Below, one piece after another: positions 1-8,614 of a stretch of 36,506 nucleotides of DNA. Source of the DNA: Paraburkholderia nodosa (lineage in GTDB: Bacteria > Pseudomonadota > Gammaproteobacteria > Burkholderiales > Burkholderiaceae). The notes beneath the pieces are model-generated. The model made no database searches. It was given only the letters and a program-made list of their open reading frames with translations, and was not told the origin of the DNA. The stretch's first letter is position 1, and the number at the start of each line of letters is the position of its first letter. The position numbers were made by a program, and so were the translations under genes. The DNA lies in the NCBI RefSeq assembly GCF_001718195.1, contig NZ_MCNV01000045.1, positions 1 through 36,506 on the forward strand, read 5' to 3'.

Positions 1-255
1 TTCGGTCTCTCTCGAGACCGGTCGCTCACTCAAAGCTGACAGGTTCTGAATAAATTCAAAAACCTGACTTACTTTAGTGTGAGACTCTTGATACTTTTGC
101 TGCTCCCGGCTTCATTCCGAAGAACGAGGCCGGGTCGCCACCGCATCAAGCGCCCACACTTATCGGCTGTAAATTTTTAAAGATCGATCGCGAAAGCGCC
201 GTTAAAACTGCTCAACTACCGGCTTCTTTCTGCGTTGCTGCGTCAGCAGCAGAGA
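1..255 (-). other. 5' leader of an rRNA operon (16S gene lies beyond the left edge)
   Basis: Read on the minus strand, this is a non-coding stretch downstream of a strong promoter. It has the layout of a Burkholderia-type rRNA leader. There is a boxA-like element with CTTTAAA at about 177-185, then a boxC-like GTGTGGGCGC segment. Several stem-loops follow: CCCGGC/GCCGGG closed by a TTCG loop at 105-134, AGGTT/AACCT at 40-64, and CGGTCTC/GAGACCG at 3-20. These are the usual antitermination and processing elements ahead of 16S. No 16S sequence is inside the window, so the assignment rests on the leader pattern and promoter. A 16S-23S spacer is less likely because a promoter is present and no tRNA-Ile or tRNA-Ala gene is seen. 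Confidence 0.75.
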
Positions 256-261
256 AACGAG

Positions 262-290
262 ATTATGAAGAATCTTTTCCGCTTCGTCAA
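262..290 (-). promoter_or_regulatory. rRNA operon promoter (sigma-70 type)
   Basis: On the minus strand a -35 box TTGACG (285-290) and a -10 box CATAAT (262-267) are separated by exactly 17 bp. Just upstream of the -35 is an A/T-rich tract (poly-T on the plus strand, about 295-301) that could act as an UP element. Transcription would start near 255 and run leftward into the rRNA leader. This is the best consensus promoter in the window. Confidence 0.8.
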
Positions 291-394
291 CCCCTTTTTT
301 TCGCTCACCGCTTGAAAAAGCTTGCTGACTCCTGCGTCCGCCGGTTTCCGCGGCGGCCTTCGCTGCCCTGACGTCGGAGACATCGAACTGCGAA

Positions 395-416
395 GGGGGC
401 GAATCTTATCGCCCCC
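395..416. repeat. 8-bp perfect hairpin between the hydratase terminator and the rRNA promoter
   Basis: GGGGGCGA at 395-402 and TCGCCCCC at 409-416 form a perfect 8-bp stem around a 6-nt loop. No T-run follows on either strand. It lies between the terminator of the minus-strand hydratase and the rRNA promoter, so it may back up termination. No other function is visible. Confidence 0.5.
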
Positions 417-440
417 GCCGGCACTGTGCAAGGGGGTGGC

Positions 441-475
441 GAAAATAATTTCGATCGCCGCTCGCGGCGATCGAA
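441..475 (-). terminator. Rho-independent terminator of the enoyl-CoA hydratase gene
   Basis: An 11-bp perfect stem (450-460 with 465-475, loop CTCG on the plus strand) is followed on the minus strand by ATTATTTT. It starts 13 bp past the hydratase stop codon and isolates that gene from the rRNA promoter downstream. Confidence 0.8.
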
Positions 476-487
476 TCTCCCGGGCAT

Positions 488-1264
488 TTACTTGTTCTTG
501 AACACGGGCTTGCGCTTCTCGACGAACGCAGCCATCCCTTCCTTTTGGTCTTCCGAAGCGAAGAGCGAATGGAATAGACGGCGCTCGAAGTGCACGCCTT
601 CAGCAAGCGTCGTCTCGTAGGCGCGATTCACCGACTCCTTCGCCATCATCACGGCGGGCAACGAGAATTCGCAGATGGTCGTAGCCGCCGCCAGCGTTTC
701 GTTCAGCAATTCCGCAGCCGGAATCACGCGCGATACGAGACCGGCGCGCTCCGCCTCCTCCGCACCCATCATCCGGGCGGTCAGGCACAGGTCCATCGCC
801 TTCGCTTTCGACACCGCGCGCGGCAGACGCTGCGTACCGCCCGCCCCCGGAATCACGCCCAGCTTGATCTCCGGCTGGCCGAACTTCGCCGTATCGGCCG
901 CGAAGATCATGTCGCACATCATGGCTAGTTCGCAGCCACCGCCGAGCGCGAAGCCCGCGACCGCCGCGATGATCGGCTTGCGAATCGAGCGGATCGTTTC
1001 CCAGTTGCGCGTGATGTAGTCGCCTTTGTACACATCCATGAAGGTGTAGCTCGCCATCATCCCGATGTCGGCGCCCGCGGCGAACGCCTTTTCGCTACCC
1101 GTGATGACGATCGCGCCAACGCCCTCATCGGCGTCGAACGCCTTGAGTGCCGCGCCCAGTTCGTCCATGAGCGCATCGTTTAGCGCGTTGAGCGCTTTTG
1201 GCCGGTTCAGCGTGATCAATCCGACCTTGCCACGCGTCTCGACCAGGATGTTTTCGTACCCCAT
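488..1264 (-). CDS. paaF: Enoyl-CoA hydratase, PaaF-like
   Basis: This 258-residue crotonase-family protein hydrates trans-2-enoyl-CoA thioesters. In this context the likely substrate is 2,3-dehydroadipyl-CoA, in the lower phenylacetate pathway. Both catalytic glutamates are present: Glu112 in GGGCELAMMCD and Glu132 in GQPEIKLG, spaced 20 residues apart as in rat crotonase Glu144/Glu164. The oxyanion-hole segments KAFAAGADI and ALGGGCE are intact. The start at 1264 is preferred over an ATG six codons upstream because an AGGAGG ribosome site sits just before it. The gene diverges from the paaN operon across a short region holding a palindrome. It could also serve general beta-oxidation; the paaF label rests on context and on the recalled gene order of the Burkholderia cenocepacia cluster. 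Confidence 0.85.
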   Translation of the reverse strand: MGYENILVETRGKVGLITLNRPKALNALNDALMDELGAALKAFDADEGVGAIVITGSEKAFAAGADIGMMASYTFMDVYKGDYITRNWETIRSIRKPIIAAVAGFALGGGCELAMMCDMIFAADTAKFGQPEIKLGVIPGAGGTQRLPRAVSKAKAMDLCLTARMMGAEEAERAGLVSRVIPAAELLNETLAAATTICEFSLPAVMMAKESVNRAYETTLAEGVHFERRLFHSLFASEDQKEGMAAFVEKRKPVFKNK

Positions 1265-1333
1265 AACTCCTCCTTCCATCAAAAGAAAGTCCCCGAAAAA
1301 ATTTTTTACGCCGAACTTTGACTAATGCTAACA

Positions 1334-1362
1334 TTGGCCAACCAACCGGTCGGTCAATTAAT
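1334..1362 (+). promoter_or_regulatory. Candidate paaN operon promoter
   Basis: TTGGCC at 1334-1339 and ATTAAT at 1357-1362 are separated by 17 bp, each matching the sigma-70 consensus at 4 of 6 positions. The spacer contains the 14-bp palindrome at 1341-1354. On the minus strand TTGACC (1352-1357) could be the -35 of the divergent hydratase promoter, but its -10 is poor. The assignment is tentative. Confidence 0.45.
1341..1354. promoter_or_regulatory. Palindromic operator candidate (TetR-type) between divergent paa genes
   Basis: ACCAACCGGTCGGT is a 14-bp inverted repeat with one mismatched pair. It lies in the only space between the divergent hydratase and paaN genes and within the spacer of a candidate paaN promoter, where a bound repressor would block RNA polymerase. 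Burkholderia phenylacetate genes are known to be controlled by the TetR-family repressor PaaR, so a PaaR site is a reasonable inference. No regulator gene is in the window. Confidence 0.55.
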
Positions 1363-1402
1363 TGGCGCGGGCCCTGTCCAACCTCTCAATCAACGTTGAG
1401 CC

Positions 1403-3103
1403 ATGACACATTCGCTGTTTGCCAAGCATGAGGGCGCGCTTCAAAAAGCGCTTGCCGCCATCGAGACCCGCGGCTACTGGAGCCCGTTCGCCGAAATGCC
1501 CAGCCCCAAAGTGTACGGGGAAACCGCCAGCGCAGATGGCGAAGGCGCGTTCAAGGCCCACCTGAATCGCGCCTTCGAACTCGACCAGCCGTCGACGGGC
1601 GAAACCGTCGGCAGCGAGGCCTCGCCGTTCGGCTTCGCGCTCGGCGCGCGCTATCCGAAGTCGACGCCCGACCAGTTGATCGAAGCCGCGCAGCAAGCCC
1701 AGCGCGACTGGCGCGCAGCCGGCCCGCAGGCATGGGCGGGCGTGAGCCTCGAAATCCTCGAGCGCCTGAACCGCGCGAGCTTCGAGATCGCCTTCAGCGT
1801 GATGCACACGACCGGCCAGGCATTCATGATGGCCTTCCAGGCCGGCGGCCCGCACGCTCAGGATCGCGCGCTCGAAGCCGTCGCCTACGCCTACGACCAG
1901 CTGCGCCGCATTCCCGCCGACGCGCACTGGGAAAAGCCGCAGGGCAAGAACCCGCCCCTCGCGATGCAAAAGCGCTTCACGATCGTGCCGCGCGGCACCG
2001 GCCTCGTGCTCGGCTGCTGCACGTTCCCGACCTGGAACGGCTACCCCGGCCTCTTCGCCGATCTGGCGACGGGCAACACGGTCATCGTCAAGCCGCACCC
2101 GGGCGCGATCCTGCCGCTCGCGATCACCGTGCGCATTGCGCGTGAGGTGCTGCGCGAAGCCGGCTTCGATCCGAACGTCGTGACGCTGCTCGCCACCGAC
2201 CCCAACGACGGCGCACTCGTGCAGCAGCTCGCACTGCGCCCCGAGATCAAGCTGATCGACTTCACGGGCAGCACGCAAAACGGCCACTGGCTCGAGCGCA
2301 ATGCGCATCAGGCGCAGGTCTACACGGAAAAGGCCGGCGTGAACCAGATCGTGATCGACTCCGCGGACGACCTGAAGGCCGTCGCCCGCAACATCGCGTT
2401 CTCGCTCTCGCTTTACTCGGGCCAGATGTGCACGGCGCCGCAGAACATCTATGTGCCGCGCGACGGCATCCGCACCGCTGAAGGCCAGCTGAGCTTCGAG
2501 GCCGTCGCCCAGGCGATTGCCGGCGCCGTGCAGAAGTTCGTCGCCGATCCGGTGCCCGCCGTCGAAGTGCTCGGCGCGATCCAGAACGAAGGCGTGACGG
2601 CTCGCATCGACGAAGCCCGCAAGCTCGGTACCGTGCTCGCCGACAGCCAGACGCTCGAACACCCGCAGTTCGCCGGCGCACGCGTGCGCACGCCGCTCGT
2701 GCTCTCGCTCGACGCAGCGCGCGACGCCGCCCAGTTCACGCGCGAATGGTTCGGCCCGATCTCGTTCGTGATCGCCACGGATTCGACTGCACAGTCGCTC
2801 AAGCTGGCCGGCGAGACCGCGCGCGACCACGGCGCGCTCACGCTTTCCGTCTACAGCACGGACGACGCCGTGATCGAAGCCGCACATGAAGCCGCCATCA
2901 CCGGCGGCGTGGCGCTCTCGATCAACCTCACGGGCGGCGTGTTCGTGAACCAGTCGGCTGCATTCTCGGACTTCCACGGCACCGGCGCGAACCCCGCGGC
3001 GAACGCCGCGCTCGCCGACGCCGCCTTCGTGGCGAACCGCTTCCGCGTGGTTCAGAGCCGCGTTCACGTCGAACCGAAAGCGGCCCCCGCCGTTGCCAGC
3101 TGA
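1403..3103 (+). CDS. paaN: PaaN/PaaZ-type aldehyde dehydrogenase of phenylacetate degradation
   Basis: This 566-residue protein belongs to the aldehyde-dehydrogenase-only branch of the PaaZ family. It should oxidise the ring-opened 3-oxo-5,6-dehydrosuberyl-CoA semialdehyde to the acid. The candidate catalytic residues are Cys343 (SGQMCTAPQ) and Glu309 (YTEKAGVNQ), with the cofactor-site segment FTGST at 287-291. E. coli PaaZ is about 680 residues and carries a C-terminal MaoC hydratase domain that opens the oxepin ring. That domain is absent here, so a separate hydrolase is needed. The start at 1403 has only a weak ribosome site. The gene appears to be the first of a five-gene plus-strand operon (paaN-J-G-I-K). 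Confidence 0.9.
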   Translation: MTHSLFAKHEGALQKALAAIETRGYWSPFAEMPSPKVYGETASADGEGAFKAHLNRAFELDQPSTGETVGSEASPFGFALGARYPKSTPDQLIEAAQQAQRDWRAAGPQAWAGVSLEILERLNRASFEIAFSVMHTTGQAFMMAFQAGGPHAQDRALEAVAYAYDQLRRIPADAHWEKPQGKNPPLAMQKRFTIVPRGTGLVLGCCTFPTWNGYPGLFADLATGNTVIVKPHPGAILPLAITVRIAREVLREAGFDPNVVTLLATDPNDGALVQQLALRPEIKLIDFTGSTQNGHWLERNAHQAQVYTEKAGVNQIVIDSADDLKAVARNIAFSLSLYSGQMCTAPQNIYVPRDGIRTAEGQLSFEAVAQAIAGAVQKFVADPVPAVEVLGAIQNEGVTARIDEARKLGTVLADSQTLEHPQFAGARVRTPLVLSLDAARDAAQFTREWFGPISFVIATDSTAQSLKLAGETARDHGALTLSVYSTDDAVIEAAHEAAITGGVALSINLTGGVFVNQSAAFSDFHGTGANPAANAALADAAFVANRFRVVQSRVHVEPKAAPAVAS

Positions 3104-3159
3104 TCGGCCCACGACGTTCAGCCGAATGGCGCCCGATTGCCCATCCCTCTAGCATGCAA

Positions 3160-3187
3160 GGCGTGAGCGCACTTCTGCGCTCGCGCC
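3160..3187 (+). repeat. 12-bp hairpin directly before the paaJ ribosome site
   Basis: GGCGTGAGCGCA (3160-3171) pairs with TGCGCTCGCGCC (3176-3187) around a CTTC loop. There are 12 pairs, one of them G-T. It ends one base before the CCAGGAACCCGAG ribosome-site stretch and has no T-run, so it is not a terminator. It could be an mRNA-processing or stabilising element within the operon. Confidence 0.5.
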
Positions 3188-3200
3188 CCAGGAACCCGAG

Positions 3201-4409
<1,209 letters not shown>

Positions 4410-4487
4410 CGGGCGCAGTATCGACCGGCCGCCGGGCGATGCATTCGGCGGTCTCAGACAGCTTTGCATGGGACCAGGAGACAACCG

Positions 4488-5279
4488 ATGCCCTACGATG
4501 CGATCCGCGTCGAAATCGACGCATCCACCCGCGTGGCCACGATCACGCTGAACCGCCCGGACAAGCTCAACAGCTTTACGCGCGCCATGCACCGCGAGCT
4601 TGTCGCAGCGCTCGACGAGGTCGCCGCGGCCGGCGCGCGCGCCCTTGTGCTGACGGGCGCGGGCCGCGGCTTCTGCGCGGGCCAGGATCTCGCCGATCTC
4701 GATTTCACGCCGGGTGCGATGACCGATCTCGGCGACCTCATCGATGAGCATTTCAATCCGCTGATCAAGCGCCTGCAGGCGCTGCCGATGCCCGTGATCG
4801 CCGCCGTCAACGGCACCGCGGCAGGCGCCGGCGCCAATCTCGCCCTCGCCTGCGACCTCGTGCTTGCAGCGCGTTCCGCAAGCTTCATCCAGGCGTTCGT
4901 GAAGATCGGCCTCGTGCCCGATTCCGGCGGCACGTGGTTCCTGCCCAAACGCGTGGGCTTGGCGCGCGCGCTCGGACTCGCCATGACCGGCGAAAAACTC
5001 AGCGCGGAAAAGGCGGAAAGCTGGGGCGTCGTCTGGCAAGTGACCGACGACGCAGAACTTGCGCAAACGGCCGGCGCGCTCGCCGCACGTCTCGCGCAGC
5101 AACCGACGCGCGCCATCGTCGCCACGCGCGAAGCGCTGCGCGCATCGGCCACGAACACGCTCGACCGGCAACTGGATCTCGAACGCGACCTGCAGCGCGA
5201 GCTGGGCGCGTCGCATGACTACGCAGAAGGCGTGCAAGCCTTCATCGAAAAACGCGCACCGCACTTCGAGGGCCGCTGA
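4488..5279 (+). CDS. paaG: PaaG: 1,2-epoxyphenylacetyl-CoA isomerase
   Basis: This 263-residue crotonase-family protein converts ring-1,2-epoxyphenylacetyl-CoA to the seven-membered oxepin-CoA, and can shift double bonds later in the pathway. It lacks the first hydratase glutamate (GAGANLALACD instead of GCE) and carries Asp145 in GLVPDSGGTW, the acid-base residue expected of PaaG isomerases. The ATG at 4488 follows AGGAG at a good distance. An upstream in-frame ATG at 4464 has no ribosome site. The stop is one base from the paaI start, which indicates translational coupling. Confidence 0.9.
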   Translation: MPYDAIRVEIDASTRVATITLNRPDKLNSFTRAMHRELVAALDEVAAAGARALVLTGAGRGFCAGQDLADLDFTPGAMTDLGDLIDEHFNPLIKRLQALPMPVIAAVNGTAAGAGANLALACDLVLAARSASFIQAFVKIGLVPDSGGTWFLPKRVGLARALGLAMTGEKLSAEKAESWGVVWQVTDDAELAQTAGALAARLAQQPTRAIVATREALRASATNTLDRQLDLERDLQRELGASHDYAEGVQAFIEKRAPHFEGR

Positions 5280-5280
5280 G

Positions 5281-5751
5281 ATGTCCACGCAAGCCTCGCA
5301 ACTGCCTGACGACGACGGCCTGTCGCCCGACGAACTCGCTCGCGCCGCCGCGCAGGCGATGTACGAAGCCGACGGCTGCACGCGCGCGCTCGGCATGGAA
5401 CTCCTCGAAGTGCGCGCCGGTTACGCGCGCCTGTCCATGGCCGTGCGGCCCGAGTTTCTCAACGGCCATCAGACCTGCCACGGCGGGATGATTTTCTCGC
5501 TCGCGGATTCGGCGTTCGCCTTCGCGTGCAATTCGTACAACATCAACACCGTCGCGGCCGGCTGCTCGATCGAGTTCCTGCGTCCGGTGCTGCGCGACGA
5601 GGTGTTGACCGCCGAAGCCGTCGAACAGGTGCTATCGGGACGCAACGGGGTCTACGACATCCGCGTGACGAATCGGGCAGGCGAAACCGTCGCGCTCTTC
5701 CGAGGCAAGTCCGCGCAGATTCGCGGCAATGTCATTCCCGTCGCAACGTGA
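5281..5751 (+). CDS. paaI: PaaI: hydroxyphenylacetyl-CoA thioesterase
   Basis: This 156-residue hotdog-fold thioesterase is thought to release CoA from dead-end or stalled ring-hydroxylated intermediates, protecting the CoA pool. It carries the PaaI signature: the NGHQTCHGG loop, followed by Asp76 in IFSLADSAFAFACN, equivalent to the catalytic Asp61 of E. coli PaaI. The start codon follows the paaG stop after a single base. The N-terminal 20 residues or so are acidic and poorly conserved in the family. Confidence 0.92.
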   Translation: MSTQASQLPDDDGLSPDELARAAAQAMYEADGCTRALGMELLEVRAGYARLSMAVRPEFLNGHQTCHGGMIFSLADSAFAFACNSYNINTVAAGCSIEFLRPVLRDEVLTAEAVEQVLSGRNGVYDIRVTNRAGETVALFRGKSAQIRGNVIPVAT

Positions 5752-5816
5752 AGCGGGTTTCCCCTTCTCGATTCCCTACGCGTCACGAGTAAAGTTCTTA
5801 GATCCAGGAGACACCC

Positions 5817-7115
5817 ATGAGTACCACGCTGCCGCTCGAACCCATCGAAAAGGCGAGCCGCGACGAGCTTGCTGCGCTGCAGCTCGAGCGCCTGAAATGG
5901 TCGCTGAACCACGCTTACGAGAATTCGCCGGTCTATCGCCGCAAATTCGACGAAGCCGGCGTACATCCGTCCCAGGTGCAGTCGCTCGCCGATCTCGCGC
6001 GCTTCCCGTTCACCACGAAGAAGGATCTGCGCGACAACTATCCCTTCGGCATGTTCGCAGTGCCGCAAGACCAGATTTCGCGCATCCATGCGTCGTCGGG
6101 CACGACCGGCAAGCCGACCGTGGTGGCCTACACGGCGCGCGACATCGACACGTGGGCGAACGTCGTCGCGCGTTCGGTGCGCGCAGCGGGCGCCAGGCGC
6201 GGCGACAAGGTGCACATCAGCTACGGCTACGGACTCTTTACGGGCGGCCTTGGCGCGCACTACGGCGCGGAACGTGCGGGCCTCACCGTCATTCCGTTCG
6301 GCGGGGGCCAGACCGAGAAGCAGGTCCAGTTGATCCAGGACTTCCGTCCCGACATCATCATGGTCACGCCGAGCTACATGCTCGCGATCGCCGACGAAAT
6401 GGAGCGCCAGGGCATCGATCCGGCCACCTGTTCGCTGCGCATCGGCATCTTCGGCGCGGAGCCGTGGACCAACGACATGCGCCGGGCAATCGAGCAGCGC
6501 ATGGGCATCACGGCCGTCGACATCTACGGTCTTTCGGAAGTGATGGGCCCGGGCGTCGCCTCGGAATGCGCGGAGACGAAAGACGGCCCGACGATCTGGG
6601 AAGATCACTTCTACCCCGAGATCATCGACCCGGAAACCGGCGAAGTGCTGCCCGACGGCGAATTGGGCGAGCTCGTCTTCACCTCGCTCACGAAGGAAGC
6701 GCTGCCCATCGTCCGTTACCGCACGCGCGACCTCACGCGTCTGTTGCCCGGTACGGCGCGCACCATGCGCCGCATGGAAAAGATCACGGGCCGTTCGGAC
6801 GACATGTTGATCATCCGCGGCGTGAACGTGTTCCCCACGCAGATCGAGGAACTGCTGCTCAAGCAGCCGGCTCTCGCACCGCACTATCAGATCGTCCTGA
6901 CGAAGGAAGGTCCGATGGACGTGATGTCGCTCAACTGCGAACCGTGCCCGGAAACCGCGCCCGACTACGGTGCGCTCGACGCGGCCAGCAAGGCACTCGC
7001 TTACGACATCAAGGCGCTGATCGGCGTGACGTGCAAGGTGAACGTGCTGGAAGTGAACGGCATCGAGCGCTCGGTTGGCAAAGCCCGGCGAGTCATCGAC
7101 AAGCGGCCGAAGTAA
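5817..7115 (+). CDS. paaK: Phenylacetate-CoA ligase
   Basis: This 432-residue adenylate-forming enzyme activates phenylacetate with ATP and CoA, the entry step of the pathway. It shows the ATP loop SSGTTGKP (93-100), the YGLSEVMGPG motif, the hinge YRTRDLTRLL and the C-terminal ITGRSDDMLIIRGVNVFP typical of PaaK. A GGAGA ribosome site lies before the ATG. It is the last gene of the operon, 65 bp after paaI, and ends at a strong bidirectional terminator. Confidence 0.94.
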   Translation: MSTTLPLEPIEKASRDELAALQLERLKWSLNHAYENSPVYRRKFDEAGVHPSQVQSLADLARFPFTTKKDLRDNYPFGMFAVPQDQISRIHASSGTTGKPTVVAYTARDIDTWANVVARSVRAAGARRGDKVHISYGYGLFTGGLGAHYGAERAGLTVIPFGGGQTEKQVQLIQDFRPDIIMVTPSYMLAIADEMERQGIDPATCSLRIGIFGAEPWTNDMRRAIEQRMGITAVDIYGLSEVMGPGVASECAETKDGPTIWEDHFYPEIIDPETGEVLPDGELGELVFTSLTKEALPIVRYRTRDLTRLLPGTARTMRRMEKITGRSDDMLIIRGVNVFPTQIEELLLKQPALAPHYQIVLTKEGPMDVMSLNCEPCPETAPDYGALDAASKALAYDIKALIGVTCKVNVLEVNGIERSVGKARRVIDKRPK

Positions 7116-7141
7116 CCGCGGCCCGCAACGCGCAGTAAAAG

Positions 7142-7167
7142 AAAAAGCCGGCGCTCGCCGGCTTTTT
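7142..7167. terminator. Bidirectional terminator between paaK and mltA
   Basis: A GC-rich stem (AGCCGGC at 7146-7152 with GCCGGCT at 7157-7163) is flanked by five A's and five T's, so it works on both strands. It serves the convergent paaK (plus) and mltA (minus) genes. Confidence 0.9.
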
Positions 7168-7200
7168 CGCTTCACGAGTGCGGCGCAAGCGCCACCGCGA

Positions 7201-8376
7201 TCACGAGTTCGGGAACAGCAGCCACATGCGGCCGCCCTGCTTCATCTTGCCGGCCAGATCGCCGGCGTCGTCGCCCAAGCCCCAGAAGTAGTCGGCGCGC
7301 ACGCCGCCCTTGATTGCCGTGCCCGTGTCTTGCGCGAACACGAGCCGGTTGAGCGGCGTATTCGTGAGCGGGCGCGTAGTCTGGAGAAACACCGGCGTGC
7401 CAAGCGGAATCGACGACGGATCGACGGCGATCGAGCGTTCCGGCGTGAGCGGCACGCCGAGCGCACCGATCGGACCGTCGGCTCCGCCCTGCGCGTCGCC
7501 CTCGGAGCCGCCCATCTCGCGGAAGAACACGAAGCGCGGATTGGTGTCGAGAAGCGCGTCCACGCGCGTCGGGTTCGCGCGTGCCCATGCCTTGATGCCC
7601 TGCATGGTCGCCTGCGCGGGCGTGAGTTCACCGTGGTCGAGCAGCCAGCGCCCGATCGACTTGTACGGCTGGTTGTTGGTGCCGCCGAAGCCCACGCGCA
7701 TCACGCTGCCGTCTTCCATCACGACGCGCCCGGAGCCCTGCACCTGCAGGAAGAACGCTTCGATCGGATCGTCCACCCACACGAGTTCGTTGCCGCCCAG
7801 CGCGCCAGAACGTTCGAGCTGCGCGCGCGGCGGCATCGCGGCGCCCGGACGATAGCCGGACGGCCAGCGATACAGCGCGGTCTGGTAGATGCCGTGACGC
7901 GTGCGCGAACCGTGCAGCAGCGGCTCGTAGTAGCCGGTCACGAGGCCGTCGAGCGTGCCGTCGTTGTTGGCGAACTGATAGGGCGTGAAATACGTTTCGA
8001 AGAATGCACGTGCGCTCGAGGCGTCCAGGTCATCGAGCTGCGAGGCCGCAGTGCACGCGCGCTGCCAGCGAGGATCGCGCGCAAGACGCGTGCAGTTCGC
8101 GCGCAGCGCCGCGGTCACGCCGATCAGCGAGTCGTCCTGCCAGCCCGGCACCTGCTGCCAGGCGACCGGCGTGAGACGTTGCGCGGCGAGCTGCGAGGGC
8201 AGCGTGGGCGTGCCTTTGGGCGGCACGTTGTGCACGTAGCTCGGGCCGCCGCATGCGGCAAGCAAAGCCGCGAGCGAAGCCGCGCCCAACCAGCCGCCTA
8301 ACCGCAGACCCAGGCGGCTCCCCCCACGCCGAAGCGCCGACCCCACGCAATATCGCACCTGTGTGAATCCCGGCAT
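7201..8376 (-). CDS. mltA: Membrane-bound lytic murein transglycosylase A (lipoprotein)
   Basis: From the chosen ATG this is a 391-residue outer-membrane lipoprotein that cleaves peptidoglycan with formation of 1,6-anhydro-muropeptides. A basic N-terminus and a hydrophobic stretch lead to a lipobox ending at Cys42 (LAAC). The MltA domain is recognised by the GYYEPLLHGS region. The C-terminal 3D domain has Asp350 in QDTGTAIKG, Asp362 and the Asp369/370 pair. The start at 8376 gives a normal lipoprotein signal; the upstream in-frame extension does not, but no strong ribosome site supports either start. It converges on paaK. Confidence 0.9.
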   Translation of the reverse strand: MPGFTQVRYCVGSALRRGGSRLGLRLGGWLGAASLAALLAACGGPSYVHNVPPKGTPTLPSQLAAQRLTPVAWQQVPGWQDDSLIGVTAALRANCTRLARDPRWQRACTAASQLDDLDASSARAFFETYFTPYQFANNDGTLDGLVTGYYEPLLHGSRTRHGIYQTALYRWPSGYRPGAAMPPRAQLERSGALGGNELVWVDDPIEAFFLQVQGSGRVVMEDGSVMRVGFGGTNNQPYKSIGRWLLDHGELTPAQATMQGIKAWARANPTRVDALLDTNPRFVFFREMGGSEGDAQGGADGPIGALGVPLTPERSIAVDPSSIPLGTPVFLQTTRPLTNTPLNRLVFAQDTGTAIKGGVRADYFWGLGDDAGDLAGKMKQGGRMWLLFPNS

Positions 8377-8446
8377 CACCGGGACATCGAGACCGGAATC
8401 GACGTCAAAATCACGCCTACAATACTGGCTCTCGATGGATGCCGCC

Positions 8447-8590
8447 ATGTCAGAACTGCTCGACGAATACCCGATGCTCATGTTTGGTCTGGAAGCGCTC
8501 CTTGCGCTGTTCCTGCTGATTTTCATCGTTGTGTGGACCGCGTCGGGCAGGAAGAAGCAAGCCTCGCGCGACGATCGGCGTCAGAACTAG
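8447..8590 (+). CDS. Small one-pass membrane protein, function unknown
   Basis: This 47-residue reading frame has an acidic N-terminus (ELLDEYP), one strong hydrophobic helix (about residues 10-34) and a positively charged tail (GRKKQ...RDDRR). That is a sensible inner-membrane topology with the tail in the cytoplasm. Another in-frame ATG lies four codons upstream at 8435. A TACAAT -10-like box at 8418-8423 could drive it. It sits alone between mltA and apaG, which are both on the other strand. I do not recognise the family. The charge pattern and position argue for a real gene, but it is short. Confidence 0.5.
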   Translation: MSELLDEYPMLMFGLEALLALFLLIFIVVWTASGRKKQASRDDRRQN

Positions 8591-8614
8591 CAGACCCCGA
8601 TTTCTCGCGGCGGT

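Noticed and set aside
1..255. The left edge read as a 16S-23S spacer
   Set aside because: No tRNA-Ile or tRNA-Ala gene is present, and a near-consensus promoter lies directly upstream, which fits an operon leader rather than an internal spacer.
1358..3112. A 584-codon minus-strand frame opposite paaN
   Set aside because: It is antisense to a clear aldehyde dehydrogenase, has no motif, and has composition typical of a GC-rich shadow.
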